From contig JAUNQD010000016.1 of the NCBI GenBank assembly GCA_030536355.1, positions 1 to 41,002 of the forward strand: a stretch of DNA of 41,002 nt, read 5' to 3'. Below the pieces are notes generated by a model. That model made no database searches. It was not told where the DNA came from and was given only the letters and a program-made list of their open reading frames with translations. Positions 14,667-22,461 of this stretch are shown piece by piece; positions within the stretch are counted from its first letter, which is position 1, and each line of letters begins with the position of its first letter. Source of the DNA: Bacillota bacterium. GTDB lineage: Bacteria > Bacillota > Clostridia > Peptostreptococcales > Anaerovoracaceae. The position numbers were made by a program, and so were the translations under genes.

Positions 14667-15539
14667 ATGGCTGAACTTTTGAAGGGCAAACCGGTCGCTG
14701 ACCACATAACTGTAGAAATCACCGAGAGAGCTGCAAAGCTCAGGGCTTCAGGCGTCGTACCGACGCTTGCCATAGTGCGTCTTGGGGAAGATCCTGGAGA
14801 TCTTTCTTATGAAAAGGGCGCAATGAAGCGTGCGGCCGAGGTTGGCGTAGAAGTTAGAAATGTCGTGCTTCCAAGAGATGCGGCGCAGGATGAGCTGGTG
14901 GCTGAAATCAAAAAACTCAACGCAGACGACTCGATCCACGGAGTGCTGATGTTCAGACCATTGCCGAAGCATATGGATGAGAAAGCAGTATGTGAAGTGC
15001 TGGACCCTGCCAAGGACATCGACGGCATAACATCAGGTTCACTGGCAGGCATATTCATGGACAGCGATGTTGGATTCCCGCCATGTACGGCAGCGGCATG
15101 CATCGAACTTCTGGATCATTACGGTTATGATCTAAAAGGTAAGAAAGTGACTGTTATGGGAAGAAGCCTTGTTATCGGTAAGCCTGTTGCCATGATGGCG
15201 ATGAGGCGAAACGCTACCGTAACTATATGTCATAGCAGGACCAAATCTGAGGATTTCGCTGCAGCAGGAAAGAATGCGGATATAGTTATTGCAGCGGTAG
15301 GTAAGGCTCGCATGATAACCGAAGACATGCTGGGAGATGACCAGGTAATCATCGACGTCGGCATTAACATGGACGAAAACGGCAAGCTTTGCGGTGATGT
15401 TGACTTCGATCGAGAGGCTCCGGACAGCGGGCTTGGCGCTAAGGCAGCGGCTGTGACTCCTGTACCGGCAGGCGTTGGAAGCGTTACTACAGCAGTACTT
15501 ATGAAACACGTTATTGAAGCCGCAGAGGCTTGCAAATAG
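14667..15539 (+). CDS. folD: FolD-family methylene-THF dehydrogenase lacking cyclohydrolase residues
   Basis: 290 residues, normal FolD length, with the NAD(P) site VTVMGRSLVIGKPVAMM and C-terminal TPVPAGVGSVTTAVLMKH. Bifunctional FolD oxidises methylene-THF and hydrolyses methenyl-THF, the latter using a Tyr-x3-Lys pair, a Gln and an Asp (E. coli Tyr50, Lys54, Gln98, Asp121). Here the Tyr (Y48) and Asp (D119) remain, but Lys is Ala (A52 in SYEKGAMKRA) and Gln is Phe (F96 in LMFRPLP). The enzyme is therefore probably a dehydrogenase only, with cyclohydrolase supplied elsewhere. The ATG at 14667 behind GAGG is preferred over the GTG at 14661. The racemase gene follows 49 bases on. Confidence 0.88.
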   Translation: MAELLKGKPVADHITVEITERAAKLRASGVVPTLAIVRLGEDPGDLSYEKGAMKRAAEVGVEVRNVVLPRDAAQDELVAEIKKLNADDSIHGVLMFRPLPKHMDEKAVCEVLDPAKDIDGITSGSLAGIFMDSDVGFPPCTAAACIELLDHYGYDLKGKKVTVMGRSLVIGKPVAMMAMRRNATVTICHSRTKSEDFAAAGKNADIVIAAVGKARMITEDMLGDDQVIIDVGINMDENGKLCGDVDFDREAPDSGLGAKAAAVTPVPAGVGSVTTAVLMKHVIEAAEACK

Positions 15540-15588
15540 AGCGATACAAGGATCGCCAAATGTATAAAAATGAGAGGGAGGACCAATT

Positions 15589-16668
15589 ATGTACCCAAGA
15601 TTAGTTATCGACATGGCCAAGTTAAGAAGCAACATCGATGGAGTTGCTAAGATCGCCAAGAAACAGGGCGGATGCTCACTGATGATCGTTACTAAGGCGC
15701 TTTGCGCTGACGAAAAAGTCGTAGAAATGATCGCATCACATCCGGCAGTAGACTATCTGGCTGACTCAAGAGTACAGAATATCAAGAAGAATTATGAAAC
15801 CATCAAAGCCAACGGCAAGCAGAGCGTTCTGCTGAGACTGCCAATGGCATCAGAAATAGAAGAAGTAGTTAAGTACGTTGACATCAGCTTCAACTCAGAA
15901 ATGGCAACCCTGGAAATGCTTGACGCAGAAGCAGCTAAGCAGGGCAAAGTGCACAAAGCCGTTCTTATGATCGATGTTGGCGACCTGAGAGAAGGTATCT
16001 TCTTCCGGAACGAAGAAGAAATCATCGAAACAGCCAAGAAGATAAATGACATGGCAAACGTTGAACTTTACGGTGTAGGCGTTAACCTGACATGCTACGG
16101 CGCCATCATTCCTAAGAATGATAACCTGAGCATCATCTGCGATTTTGCAGCTAAGATCGAAGAAGCTACAGGCACCAAGCTGACTATGATCTCCGGCGGA
16201 AACTCCAGCTCCATCTATCTTGTTGGCAAGGGCGAACTGCCTGAAAAGATCAACAACTTGAGACTGGGCGAAGCCTTCCTGCTGGGCAACGATACAGCAT
16301 ACGGCGAAAGACTCGAAGGAACAGTTGACGATGCGCTGACAGTTGAAGCACAGATCGTAGAACTGAAGGAAAAACCATCCCTTCCTATCGGCGAAGTCGG
16401 TGTGGATGCATTCGGCCAGAAGCCTTACTACGAAGACCGCGGCATCATCAAGAGAGCAATCATCGGTATCGGTCAGCAGGATATGACTGCAGATTCCATG
16501 TATCCGATCGACGAACGCATCGACGTTCTCGGAGCCAGCTCAGACCACATGCTGCTGGATGTAACTAAGGCAGACTACAAGGTAGGCGACATCGTATCAT
16601 TTAAACTGGGATACGGCTCAGTGCTCAAGGCAGCAACAAGTGCATACGTGGCTAGAGAATATAAATAA
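15589..16668 (+). CDS. Alanine/ornithine racemase-family PLP enzyme
   Basis: 359 residues of the fold-type III PLP family. K36 in LMIVTKALCAD is the expected Schiff-base lysine at the end of the first barrel strand. LMIDVGDLREGIFF, GVGVNLTCYGAI, ISGGNSSSI and LRLGEAFLLGNDT are typical of the ornithine racemase (Orr) branch, first known from Clostridium sticklandii, where L- and D-ornithine are interconverted before the oxidative/reductive ornithine pathways. Alanine racemase-like substrates remain possible. No ornithine aminomutase genes are in the window. Strong codon bias suggests high expression. It shares the folD transcript (49-base gap) and is closed by a strong terminator. Confidence 0.82.
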   Translation: MYPRLVIDMAKLRSNIDGVAKIAKKQGGCSLMIVTKALCADEKVVEMIASHPAVDYLADSRVQNIKKNYETIKANGKQSVLLRLPMASEIEEVVKYVDISFNSEMATLEMLDAEAAKQGKVHKAVLMIDVGDLREGIFFRNEEEIIETAKKINDMANVELYGVGVNLTCYGAIIPKNDNLSIICDFAAKIEEATGTKLTMISGGNSSSIYLVGKGELPEKINNLRLGEAFLLGNDTAYGERLEGTVDDALTVEAQIVELKEKPSLPIGEVGVDAFGQKPYYEDRGIIKRAIIGIGQQDMTADSMYPIDERIDVLGASSDHMLLDVTKADYKVGDIVSFKLGYGSVLKAATSAYVAREYK

Positions 16669-16687
16669 CATATTATATGATTTGAAG

Positions 16688-16713
16688 ACGGGAAGCGATT
16701 GCTTCCCGTTTTT
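16688..16713 (+). terminator. Rho-independent terminator of the folD-racemase operon
   Basis: 9-bp perfect stem ACGGGAAGC/GCTTCCCGT (16688-16696 with 16701-16709), GATT loop, five T residues. Confidence 0.92.
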
Positions 16714-16776
16714 GATTACACGTAATGTGAATTATATTTACACATTAATACATTTGCCCTCTAACTCACGCATTCG

Positions 16777-16838
16777 CTCCCCAAAAGATAAAGCAACATA
16801 TACTGGTTGGGGAGAATTTCGACAAAAACTCCCCAAAA
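16777..16838. repeat. Palindromic intergenic repeat, copy C, with an extra CTCCCCAAAA
   Basis: TTGGGGAGAATTT (16807-16819), loop CGAC, AAAAACTCCCCAA (16824-16836): 13-base arms with two mismatches. It shares TTTCGACAAAAACTC with copies A and B. A second CTCCCCAAAA (16777-16786) duplicates 16829-16838, so the central TTGGGGAG could pair with either side, giving two mutually exclusive hairpins. It lacks the ATGAGAAA end seen in A and B. Confidence 0.65.
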
Positions 16839-16858
16839 CAAGGAACAAAAATAACAGA

Positions 16859-16887
16859 TTCTCAATAATATAGATGCTTCTTATGAT
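16859..16887 (+). promoter_or_regulatory. Possible promoter for the structured RNA
   Basis: TTCTCA (16859-16864), 17-base spacer, TATGAT (16882-16887). It would start RNA near 16894, at the 5' edge of the structured region. Moderate match only. Confidence 0.4.
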
Positions 16888-16890
16888 TTC

Positions 16891-17051
16891 GGGGAGAGAG
16901 TAGCTGTTTTATCCCCAACAAATACATCCTCCATCCGCCCCAAGAGAAACTTCGCTGTCGGCTGGCACCCACAATAGTCAAGCCGGCAGCTATAAGAAGT
17001 ATTCACTTGGCAGGCGGATCCCGTGAGCCCACAAGAGGGCGAACGGTGTTG
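16891..17051 (+). ncRNA. Candidate structured RNA (three-way junction), identity unknown
   Basis: Nested inverted repeats: P1 CAACA/TGTTG (16916-16920 with 17047-17051); P2 ATCCGCC+CCAAG (16933-16944) with CTTGG+GGCGGAT (17006-17019, 2-base bulge); inside it ACTTC/GAAGT (16949-16953 with 16996-17000) stacked on a 10-bp helix (16954-16963 with 16981-16990); P3 CCGT-GA-GCCC with GGGC-GA-ACGG (17021-17030, 17037-17046) over an ACAAGA loop. The plus strand is favoured: one P2 pair is U-G there but A-C on the other strand, and P3's internal loop is a tandem GA/GA on this strand only. No known riboswitch consensus was matched. It precedes the LarC-like gene but overlaps that gene's promoter, so it may be an independent RNA. 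Confidence 0.5.
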
Positions 17052-17077
17052 CAATCATCACATTCCTGGTATATAAT
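17049..17077 (+). promoter_or_regulatory. Promoter of the larC-like gene, abutting the start codon
   Basis: TTGCAA (17049-17054), 17-base spacer, perfect TATAAT (17072-17077). Only eight bases separate it from the ATG at 17086, leaving no room for a Shine-Dalgarno; a leaderless or nearly leaderless mRNA is predicted. Confidence 0.65.
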
Positions 17078-17085
17078 TAATTGTT

Positions 17086-17898
17086 ATGAAGACGATATTT
17101 TTTGACTGTAAAAACGGAATAAGCGGCGACATGGTTTTGAAGGCGCTGATGGATCTGAGCGGTAGACGTGAGGCTATTGAAGAAGCTCTAAAACACGAGC
17201 ATCTTCACACCCACGACGATCATGTCCATCACGACCACTCCCATTCGGGCGACCACGACCATCACCACGCCCACGGACGCAGCTGGCTGAAGGTCAGAGA
17301 GCTGATCGATCACAGCAGCTTCTCGGACGAAGCCAAGCAGACTGCCATCAGCATTTACCAAAATATTGCTGAAGCAGAGGCGAGCGTTCACGGTGAGACC
17401 CTTGAAACCATCCATTTCCACGAGGTGGGACGCGACGAAGCCATCAAGAATGCTCTGGGCATCGGCATGGCTCTCGAGGCCATCAAAAATAGCGGACAAG
17501 GCGTCCAAGCTGCGGATGAACAACTTGAGATCCTGACATCGCCAATATGCGATGGAAAGGGCACCATCGTTTGCAGCCATGGAGAGATACCGGTTCCGGT
17601 CCCTGCAGTTATGGCACTTCGTGCAAAGTGCACATACGCCTTCGAAACGGCAGATGTTAATATGGAAATGGTGACTCCGTCAGGTCTTGCAAGCCTAATG
17701 GGTATCAAGGCAAAACCTGCCGTCAAAACTCTACAGCAGCTTTTGGCAGAACAAGATGATTCCGGCTCACCGCGAGTCAAGCTCGTTGCCGAGACAGAAG
17801 CTAAAGGCAGCAGAGACACAGGCCGAGGTGGACTGCGAGTCTATCTGCTCGAAAACGGCACTTCCGACAATATACCATCCGACAGGAGGGAACAATGA
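17086..17898 (+). CDS. LarC-like (DUF111) N-terminal-domain protein with His-rich segment
   Basis: 270 residues against about 400-420 for full LarC. The N-terminal LarC features are present: FFDCKNGISGDMVLKALMDL at the start, IHFHEVGRDEAIKNALG, SHGEIPVPVPAVMALRAK and MVTPSGLASLMGI. A histidine-rich stretch (residues 37-63, about 14 His) fits nickel binding. LarC inserts nickel into the pyridinium-dithiocarboxylate cofactor of lactate racemase LarA. The C-terminal LarC2 part is missing; in lactobacilli LarC1 and LarC2 are joined by a frameshift, but no LarC2-like sequence follows in any frame, as the SseB-like gene overlaps the stop (ATGA). No larA, larB or larE is in view, so the function is uncertain. 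Confidence 0.78.
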   Translation: MKTIFFDCKNGISGDMVLKALMDLSGRREAIEEALKHEHLHTHDDHVHHDHSHSGDHDHHHAHGRSWLKVRELIDHSSFSDEAKQTAISIYQNIAEAEASVHGETLETIHFHEVGRDEAIKNALGIGMALEAIKNSGQGVQAADEQLEILTSPICDGKGTIVCSHGEIPVPVPAVMALRAKCTYAFETADVNMEMVTPSGLASLMGIKAKPAVKTLQQLLAEQDDSGSPRVKLVAETEAKGSRDTGRGGLRVYLLENGTSDNIPSDRREQ

Positions 17899-18353
17899 AT
17901 ATAGCAGATGTAAGTCCGGTAACGAATCCGGATCTGATAAAAGCAATAAATAAGGCGAAGGAAAATCCTGATCAGTATAACTCAAACAGGATGCTCAACG
18001 AAGCCGTCAAGGCCAAGTTCCTGATCCCGATAAAAATGGAAAGCACCATCGTGATGGACGGTACCAAGGGATTCGGCGATGTTGAGAACGCCAACATAAA
18101 CTTTGAATTATTAAAAGCCAACACCGGCAAAATATACTATCCGGTATTCACCGACCTGAAGGAGCTTCAGAAGTGTTCCGTCGATAAAAACCAATCCAGC
18201 ATGGTAGTAGGCTTTGATGATCTGGCCGCATTACTGCTCCAACCGATGAATGCAGTTGCAGGCTTTGTGATAAACCCAATGGGCGATAATGTATGCTTCA
18301 GCACACAGATGATCGCCGCCATGAAAAAAGACATGGAAAGACGCGCAGAATAA
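17895..18353 (+). CDS. SseB-family protein
   Basis: 152 residues resembling the SseB N-terminal domain: NRMLNEAVKAKFLIPI near residue 35, then GKIYYPVFTDLKELQKC and SMVVGFDDLAALLL, and a final GFVINPMGDNVCFSTQMIAA. The domain is widespread in Firmicutes and Actinobacteria, without a settled function outside enhanced serine sensitivity in E. coli. It overlaps the LarC-like gene by four bases (ATGA) and should be translationally coupled; GGAGGG precedes it. valS follows 33 bases after its stop. Confidence 0.75.
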   Translation: MNIADVSPVTNPDLIKAINKAKENPDQYNSNRMLNEAVKAKFLIPIKMESTIVMDGTKGFGDVENANINFELLKANTGKIYYPVFTDLKELQKCSVDKNQSSMVVGFDDLAALLLQPMNAVAGFVINPMGDNVCFSTQMIAAMKKDMERRAE

Positions 18354-18386
18354 AAAACAGATGAGTAAATAAGGAGAATGATAAAC

Positions 18387-21092
18387 ATGACTATCGAAAA
18401 AAACTTAGCGAAGACGTATGACCCGAAGGACTTCGAAGATCGTATATATGAGATGTGGGAAAACAGCGGTGCTTTCAAGGCAGAAGTAGACCCTGACAAG
18501 AAACCGTTCACCATCGTGATGCCGCCACCAAATATCACAGGGCAGCTCCACATGGGACATGCTCTTGACCAGACATTACAGGATGTTCTCACAAGATTCA
18601 AGAGACTCCAGGGCTACAGTGCGCTTTGGCTGCCGGGCTCTGACCACGCATCCATCGCTACTGAAGTTAAGGTGGTAGACAGAATCAGACAGGAAGAAGG
18701 TCTCGAAAAAGAAGACCTGGGAAGAGAAGAATTCCTCAAGCGTGCATGGGCATGGAAGGAAGAATTCGGCGGCAAGATCACTAAGCAGTGCCGTAAGCTG
18801 GGTGACTCATGCGACTGGTCCAGAGAAAGATTCACAATGGACGAAGGCTGCAACAAGGCAGTAAACCACTTCTTCGTTAAGCTTTACGAAAAAGGCCTCA
18901 TCTACAGAGGAAACAGACTGATCAACTGGTGTCCTGAATGCGGAACATCCCTGTCAGACGCAGAAGTTGAACACGAAGATAAGAACGGAATGTACTGGTA
19001 CTTCAGATACCCTGCAGCAGATGGCGGCGAAGGAGTAGTAGTTGCTACATCAAGACCTGAAACTATCTTTGCAGACGTGGCTATCGCAGTACACCCTGAA
19101 GACGATAGATACAAGGATTTGGTTGGCAAGAAGGTGCTGATCCCACTGCTGAACAAGGAAATCCCTGTTATCGCAGACACATATCCTGATCCTGAAAAGG
19201 GCACAGGTGCAGTAAAGATCACTCCTGCTCACGATCCTAATGACTTCGAAGTGGGTCAGAGACACGGTCTTCCAACTCCAACATGCATCGACTTCGAAGC
19301 TAAGATGACTGCAGCTGCAGGCAAGTACGAAGGTATGGACAGATACGAATGTCGTAAGGCATGGGTAGCTGATCTGGAAGCAGCAGGATATCTCGTTAAG
19401 ACAGAAGAAAAAGTAATCCCTGTAGGCGAATGCTACAGATGTCATACAGTAGTAGAACCAATGCTGTCAGACCAGTGGTTCGTTAAGATGGAAGATCTGG
19501 CTAAGCCTGCCATCGAAGCAGCTAAGTCCGGAGATCTGGAACACGTTCCTGAAAGATTCGAAAAGATCTACCTCCACTGGCTGGAAGAAATCAGAGACTG
19601 GTGTATATCAAGACAGCTCTGGTGGGGACACAGGATCCCTGCATATTACTGCGACGAATGCGGCGAGCTGATGGTAGCAGAAGAAGCGCCGACAGTATGC
19701 AGCAAGTGTGGATCATCCAATATCAGACAGGACGAAGACGTTCTGGATACTTGGTTCTCATCAGCACTGTGGCCGTTCTCAACTCTCGGCTGGCCTGAAG
19801 AAACTGAAGACCTGAAGTACTTCTACCCTACAGACGTTCTCGTAACAGGATACGACATCATCTTCTTCTGGGTAGTAAGAATGGTATTCTCAGCTCTTGA
19901 AACAACAGGTAAATCACCATTCAAGTACGTTTACGTACACGGACTCGTAAGAGACGCACAGGGAAGAAAAATGTCCAAGTCACTGGGCAACGGTATCGAC
20001 CCGCTGGAAATCATCGACCAGTACGGTGCAGACGCACTGAGATTCATGCTGACAACAGGTATCACACCTGGTAATGACATGAGATTCAAGACAGATAAGC
20101 TTGAATCATCAAGAAACTTTGCAAACAAATTGTGGAATGCATCAAGATTCACCATCATGAACCTGCAGGACGAAGAAGGAAACTTCAAGCCAATGGCTGA
20201 CCTTTCAGACCTTAGTGCAGCAGCCCTCAAGGATGAAGACAAGTGGATCATCTCAAGAGTAAATGATGCAGTAAAATATATCACAAACACACTGGAAAAA
20301 TTCGACCTGGCACTGGCCGGACAGAGAGCTTACGACCTGATCTGGAACGAATACTGTGACTGGTACATCGAAATCGTTAAGGGCAGACTCTACGGCGATG
20401 ATGAAGAAGACAAGAAGGTGGCAAGAGCCGTACTCGTTAAGGTACTCAAGGACATGCTGAGACTGCTCCACCCATTCATGCCTTACATCACAGAAGAAAT
20501 CTGGGCATACCTGCCTGCAGGCGAAATCAAGGCAGATAACCCTGAAAACTTCCTGATCAAAGAAAACTGGCCGCTTTACGATGAAGCCTTCACTTTCGAA
20601 GCTGAAGCAGAAAAGATCGAAATGGCAATGGCTATCATCAGAAGCATCAGAAACATCAGAGCTGAAGCAGATGCTGCACCAAGCAAGAAGCTGACTGCAG
20701 TTATCCTCAGCGCAGAAGGTAAGGAAGATGTAGTTAAATCAGCTGAAAGACACGTTAAGAAGCTGGCTAACATCACTGATATCACATTCATCGCCGATAA
20801 GTCAGAAGTTCCTGAAGAAGTAATGTCAGCCGTAGTTGCAGGCGCAGAAGTGTTCATCCCGCTTGATGACATCATGGACTACGAAGCAGAATACGACAGA
20901 CTGACTAAGGAAAAGAAGAAGCTGGAAGGCGAAGTTAAGAGAGTAGTTGGCAAGCTGTCCAACGAAGGTTTCGTAAGCAAGGCTCCTGAAAAAGTTATCA
21001 ACGAAGAAAAGGCTAAGCAGGTCAAGTATGAAGAAATGCTGGCTAAAGTAATCGACCGTCTTGCAATCGTAGAAAAGAAGGTCGGCAAATAA
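18387..21092 (+). CDS. valS: Valyl-tRNA synthetase
   Basis: 901 residues, class Ia synthetase of normal length. Signature sequences are the HIGH-type PPPNITGQLHMGHAL (about residue 45), the CP1 editing domain, paired CxxC zinc knuckles (CDECGE and CSKCGS), and KMSKS in GRKMSKSLGNGIDP. The C-terminal 70 residues form the coiled-coil arm characteristic of ValRS. The ATG at 18387 is ten bases after AAGGAG; the ATG at 18378 is in frame but only one base from it. No T-box leader fits the 33 bases upstream. Very strong codon bias. folC follows, as in Bacillus. Confidence 0.97.
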   Translation: MTIEKNLAKTYDPKDFEDRIYEMWENSGAFKAEVDPDKKPFTIVMPPPNITGQLHMGHALDQTLQDVLTRFKRLQGYSALWLPGSDHASIATEVKVVDRIRQEEGLEKEDLGREEFLKRAWAWKEEFGGKITKQCRKLGDSCDWSRERFTMDEGCNKAVNHFFVKLYEKGLIYRGNRLINWCPECGTSLSDAEVEHEDKNGMYWYFRYPAADGGEGVVVATSRPETIFADVAIAVHPEDDRYKDLVGKKVLIPLLNKEIPVIADTYPDPEKGTGAVKITPAHDPNDFEVGQRHGLPTPTCIDFEAKMTAAAGKYEGMDRYECRKAWVADLEAAGYLVKTEEKVIPVGECYRCHTVVEPMLSDQWFVKMEDLAKPAIEAAKSGDLEHVPERFEKIYLHWLEEIRDWCISRQLWWGHRIPAYYCDECGELMVAEEAPTVCSKCGSSNIRQDEDVLDTWFSSALWPFSTLGWPEETEDLKYFYPTDVLVTGYDIIFFWVVRMVFSALETTGKSPFKYVYVHGLVRDAQGRKMSKSLGNGIDPLEIIDQYGADALRFMLTTGITPGNDMRFKTDKLESSRNFANKLWNASRFTIMNLQDEEGNFKPMADLSDLSAAALKDEDKWIISRVNDAVKYITNTLEKFDLALAGQRAYDLIWNEYCDWYIEIVKGRLYGDDEEDKKVARAVLVKVLKDMLRLLHPFMPYITEEIWAYLPAGEIKADNPENFLIKENWPLYDEAFTFEAEAEKIEMAMAIIRSIRNIRAEADAAPSKKLTAVILSAEGKEDVVKSAERHVKKLANITDITFIADKSEVPEEVMSAVVAGAEVFIPLDDIMDYEAEYDRLTKEKKKLEGEVKRVVGKLSNEGFVSKAPEKVINEEKAKQVKYEEMLAKVIDRLAIVEKKVGK

Positions 21093-21117
21093 AAAGAGCA
21101 AGCAGATGGAGAGCAAT

Positions 21118-22461
21118 ATGAACGCTATAGAAAAGATCCATCAATTCAATAGATTCGGAAGCCGTTTGGGGCTTGAACGCATGACAGTTCTCTTGGAAAA
21201 GCTAGGCAATCCACACGAAGATCTGGATGTCATCCACGTTGCAGGCACCAACGGCAAAGGTTCCGTATGCAAATACCTGGAAGAAGGCCTTTCAGCCTGC
21301 GGCTACAAGGTGGGGCTCTACACATCTCCGTTCATCGAAGAGTTCAACGAGCGCATATGTCTCGGCGGAGAGAACATCTCCAATGAAGATCTGCAAAGCT
21401 TCACGGAGCGCGTCCTCAAGGCTTCTGACGAGATGGTCGCAGAGGGTCTCGATTCACCTACGGAATTCGAAGTGGTAACGGCTATCGCCTTTCTGTATTT
21501 CAAAGAAAAGGGCGCGGATATCACGGTATTGGAAGTAGGTCTCGGCGGCAGCGGAGACTCCACCAATGTGGTGAAGAAGCCTTTGGCATGTGCCATAACG
21601 TCCATCGCTTTCGATCACATGGACAGACTGGGAAACACCCTTGCAGAGATCGCTGTCAACAAGGCAGGGATCATCAAGGAAGGTGTGCCTGTAATATCTA
21701 ATGTGCCTGAGAGAGAAGCGGCCGTAGTCATCGCCGGAACGGCATACGAGAAGAACAGCAAGCTGTATGACATATCAAAAAATAAGTTCATGATATTTGA
21801 TGAAACACCATTCTCACAGAAGGTGAGCATGGATATCTACGGCACTGATTACAGCGATGTTGAGATCTCAATGACCGGCAAACATCAGGGAGAGAACCTG
21901 AAGACAGCCCTAGCTATCATCGAAGTATTGAGAAAGGAACGAAAGATCAAAGTCGAGCGAAGCAAGTTGTACGAAGGCCTGAAGCAGGCTGTACAGCCCG
22001 GCAGATTCGAGGTGCTCGTGGGTAAGTCTGTGAGCGGCGGCGAAGCCGACGCAGGACAGTATGAACGCCCTATGGTAATAATCGACGGAGCCCACAACGA
22101 AGCAGGCGCCTGCGCTTTGCGCGAGACGGTGAGCAGGTACTTTGAAGGGCAGAGAGTCCTGCTTGTGACGGGTATGCTTGCTGACAAGCAAGTGGATGAT
22201 ATACTTAAACATTTCACAGCTATAACAGACAAAATGATAATAACCGAGCCGGACAATCCGAGAAAATTAAGTGTGGACCGACTTGGCAAAATATTAAATA
22301 AAATGGGAATAGAGCCTGTCAAGGCGAAAGATGCGAGGGAAGGCGTCAAGCTTGCAGAAAGCATGCAGGGTGAGTACGATCTGATACTTTTCGCAGGATC
22401 GCTGTACCTTATAGGAGATGTAAGGAGGATAGTGAGAAATGAATGGGGAAAAGGAAACTAA
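21118..22461 (+). CDS. folC: Folylpolyglutamate synthase / dihydrofolate synthase
   Basis: 447 residues of the Mur-ligase-like family. The ATP site is VAGTNGKGSVCKYLEEGL (about residue 42), followed by LYTSPFIEEFNERICLGG, the Mur-type VLEVGLGGSGDSTNVV, and IDGAHNEAGACALRETV in the C-terminal domain. It adds glutamate to folates, keeping them in the cell and suiting fhs/folD enzymes. One feature differs from many homologues: the usual GGRLDATN is GGSGDSTN. The ATG at 21118 (behind GGAG) is preferred over 21106. It overlaps the lipid-kinase gene by 23 bases. Confidence 0.92.
   Translation: MNAIEKIHQFNRFGSRLGLERMTVLLEKLGNPHEDLDVIHVAGTNGKGSVCKYLEEGLSACGYKVGLYTSPFIEEFNERICLGGENISNEDLQSFTERVLKASDEMVAEGLDSPTEFEVVTAIAFLYFKEKGADITVLEVGLGGSGDSTNVVKKPLACAITSIAFDHMDRLGNTLAEIAVNKAGIIKEGVPVISNVPEREAAVVIAGTAYEKNSKLYDISKNKFMIFDETPFSQKVSMDIYGTDYSDVEISMTGKHQGENLKTALAIIEVLRKERKIKVERSKLYEGLKQAVQPGRFEVLVGKSVSGGEADAGQYERPMVIIDGAHNEAGACALRETVSRYFEGQRVLLVTGMLADKQVDDILKHFTAITDKMIITEPDNPRKLSVDRLGKILNKMGIEPVKAKDAREGVKLAESMQGEYDLILFAGSLYLIGDVRRIVRNEWGKGN

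Larger units (their letters stand above)
16669..17085. other. Intergenic stretch: terminator, palindromic repeat, structured RNA region, promoter
   Basis: 417 bases without a protein gene: terminator at 16688-16713, repeat copy C around 16807-16836, a region of nested inverted repeats at 16891-17051 with a possible promoter just upstream, and the larC-like promoter at 17049-17077. Short frames in this stretch do not look coding. Confidence 0.65.

Noticed and set aside
14486..14674. 62-codon frame between fhs and folD
   Set aside because: It spans the fhs terminator and folD promoter and resembles no protein.
2415..16838. CRISPR array from the three palindromic repeats
   Set aside because: The copies are kilobases apart with genes between them and no regular spacers or cas genes.
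16640..16873. 77-codon plus-strand frame across the racemase end
   Set aside because: It runs through the terminator hairpin and the palindromic repeat; no ribosome site.
16891..17051. Known riboswitch or 6S RNA at the structured region
   Set aside because: GGGGAGAGAGTAG loosely recalls THF or yybP-ykoY motifs, but the remaining conserved bases and helix layout do not follow; kept as unknown.
17188..17580. 130-codon minus-strand frame opposite the larC-like gene
   Set aside because: It arises from the His-rich and regular codon pattern of the real gene and has no start signals.
17899..18353. LarC2 half reached by a ribosomal frameshift, as in lactobacilli
   Set aside because: No frame after the larC-like stop encodes LarC2-like sequence; the SseB-like gene fills the space.
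18354..18386. T-box leader for valS
   Set aside because: Only 33 bases separate the genes and no T-box sequence or terminator is present.
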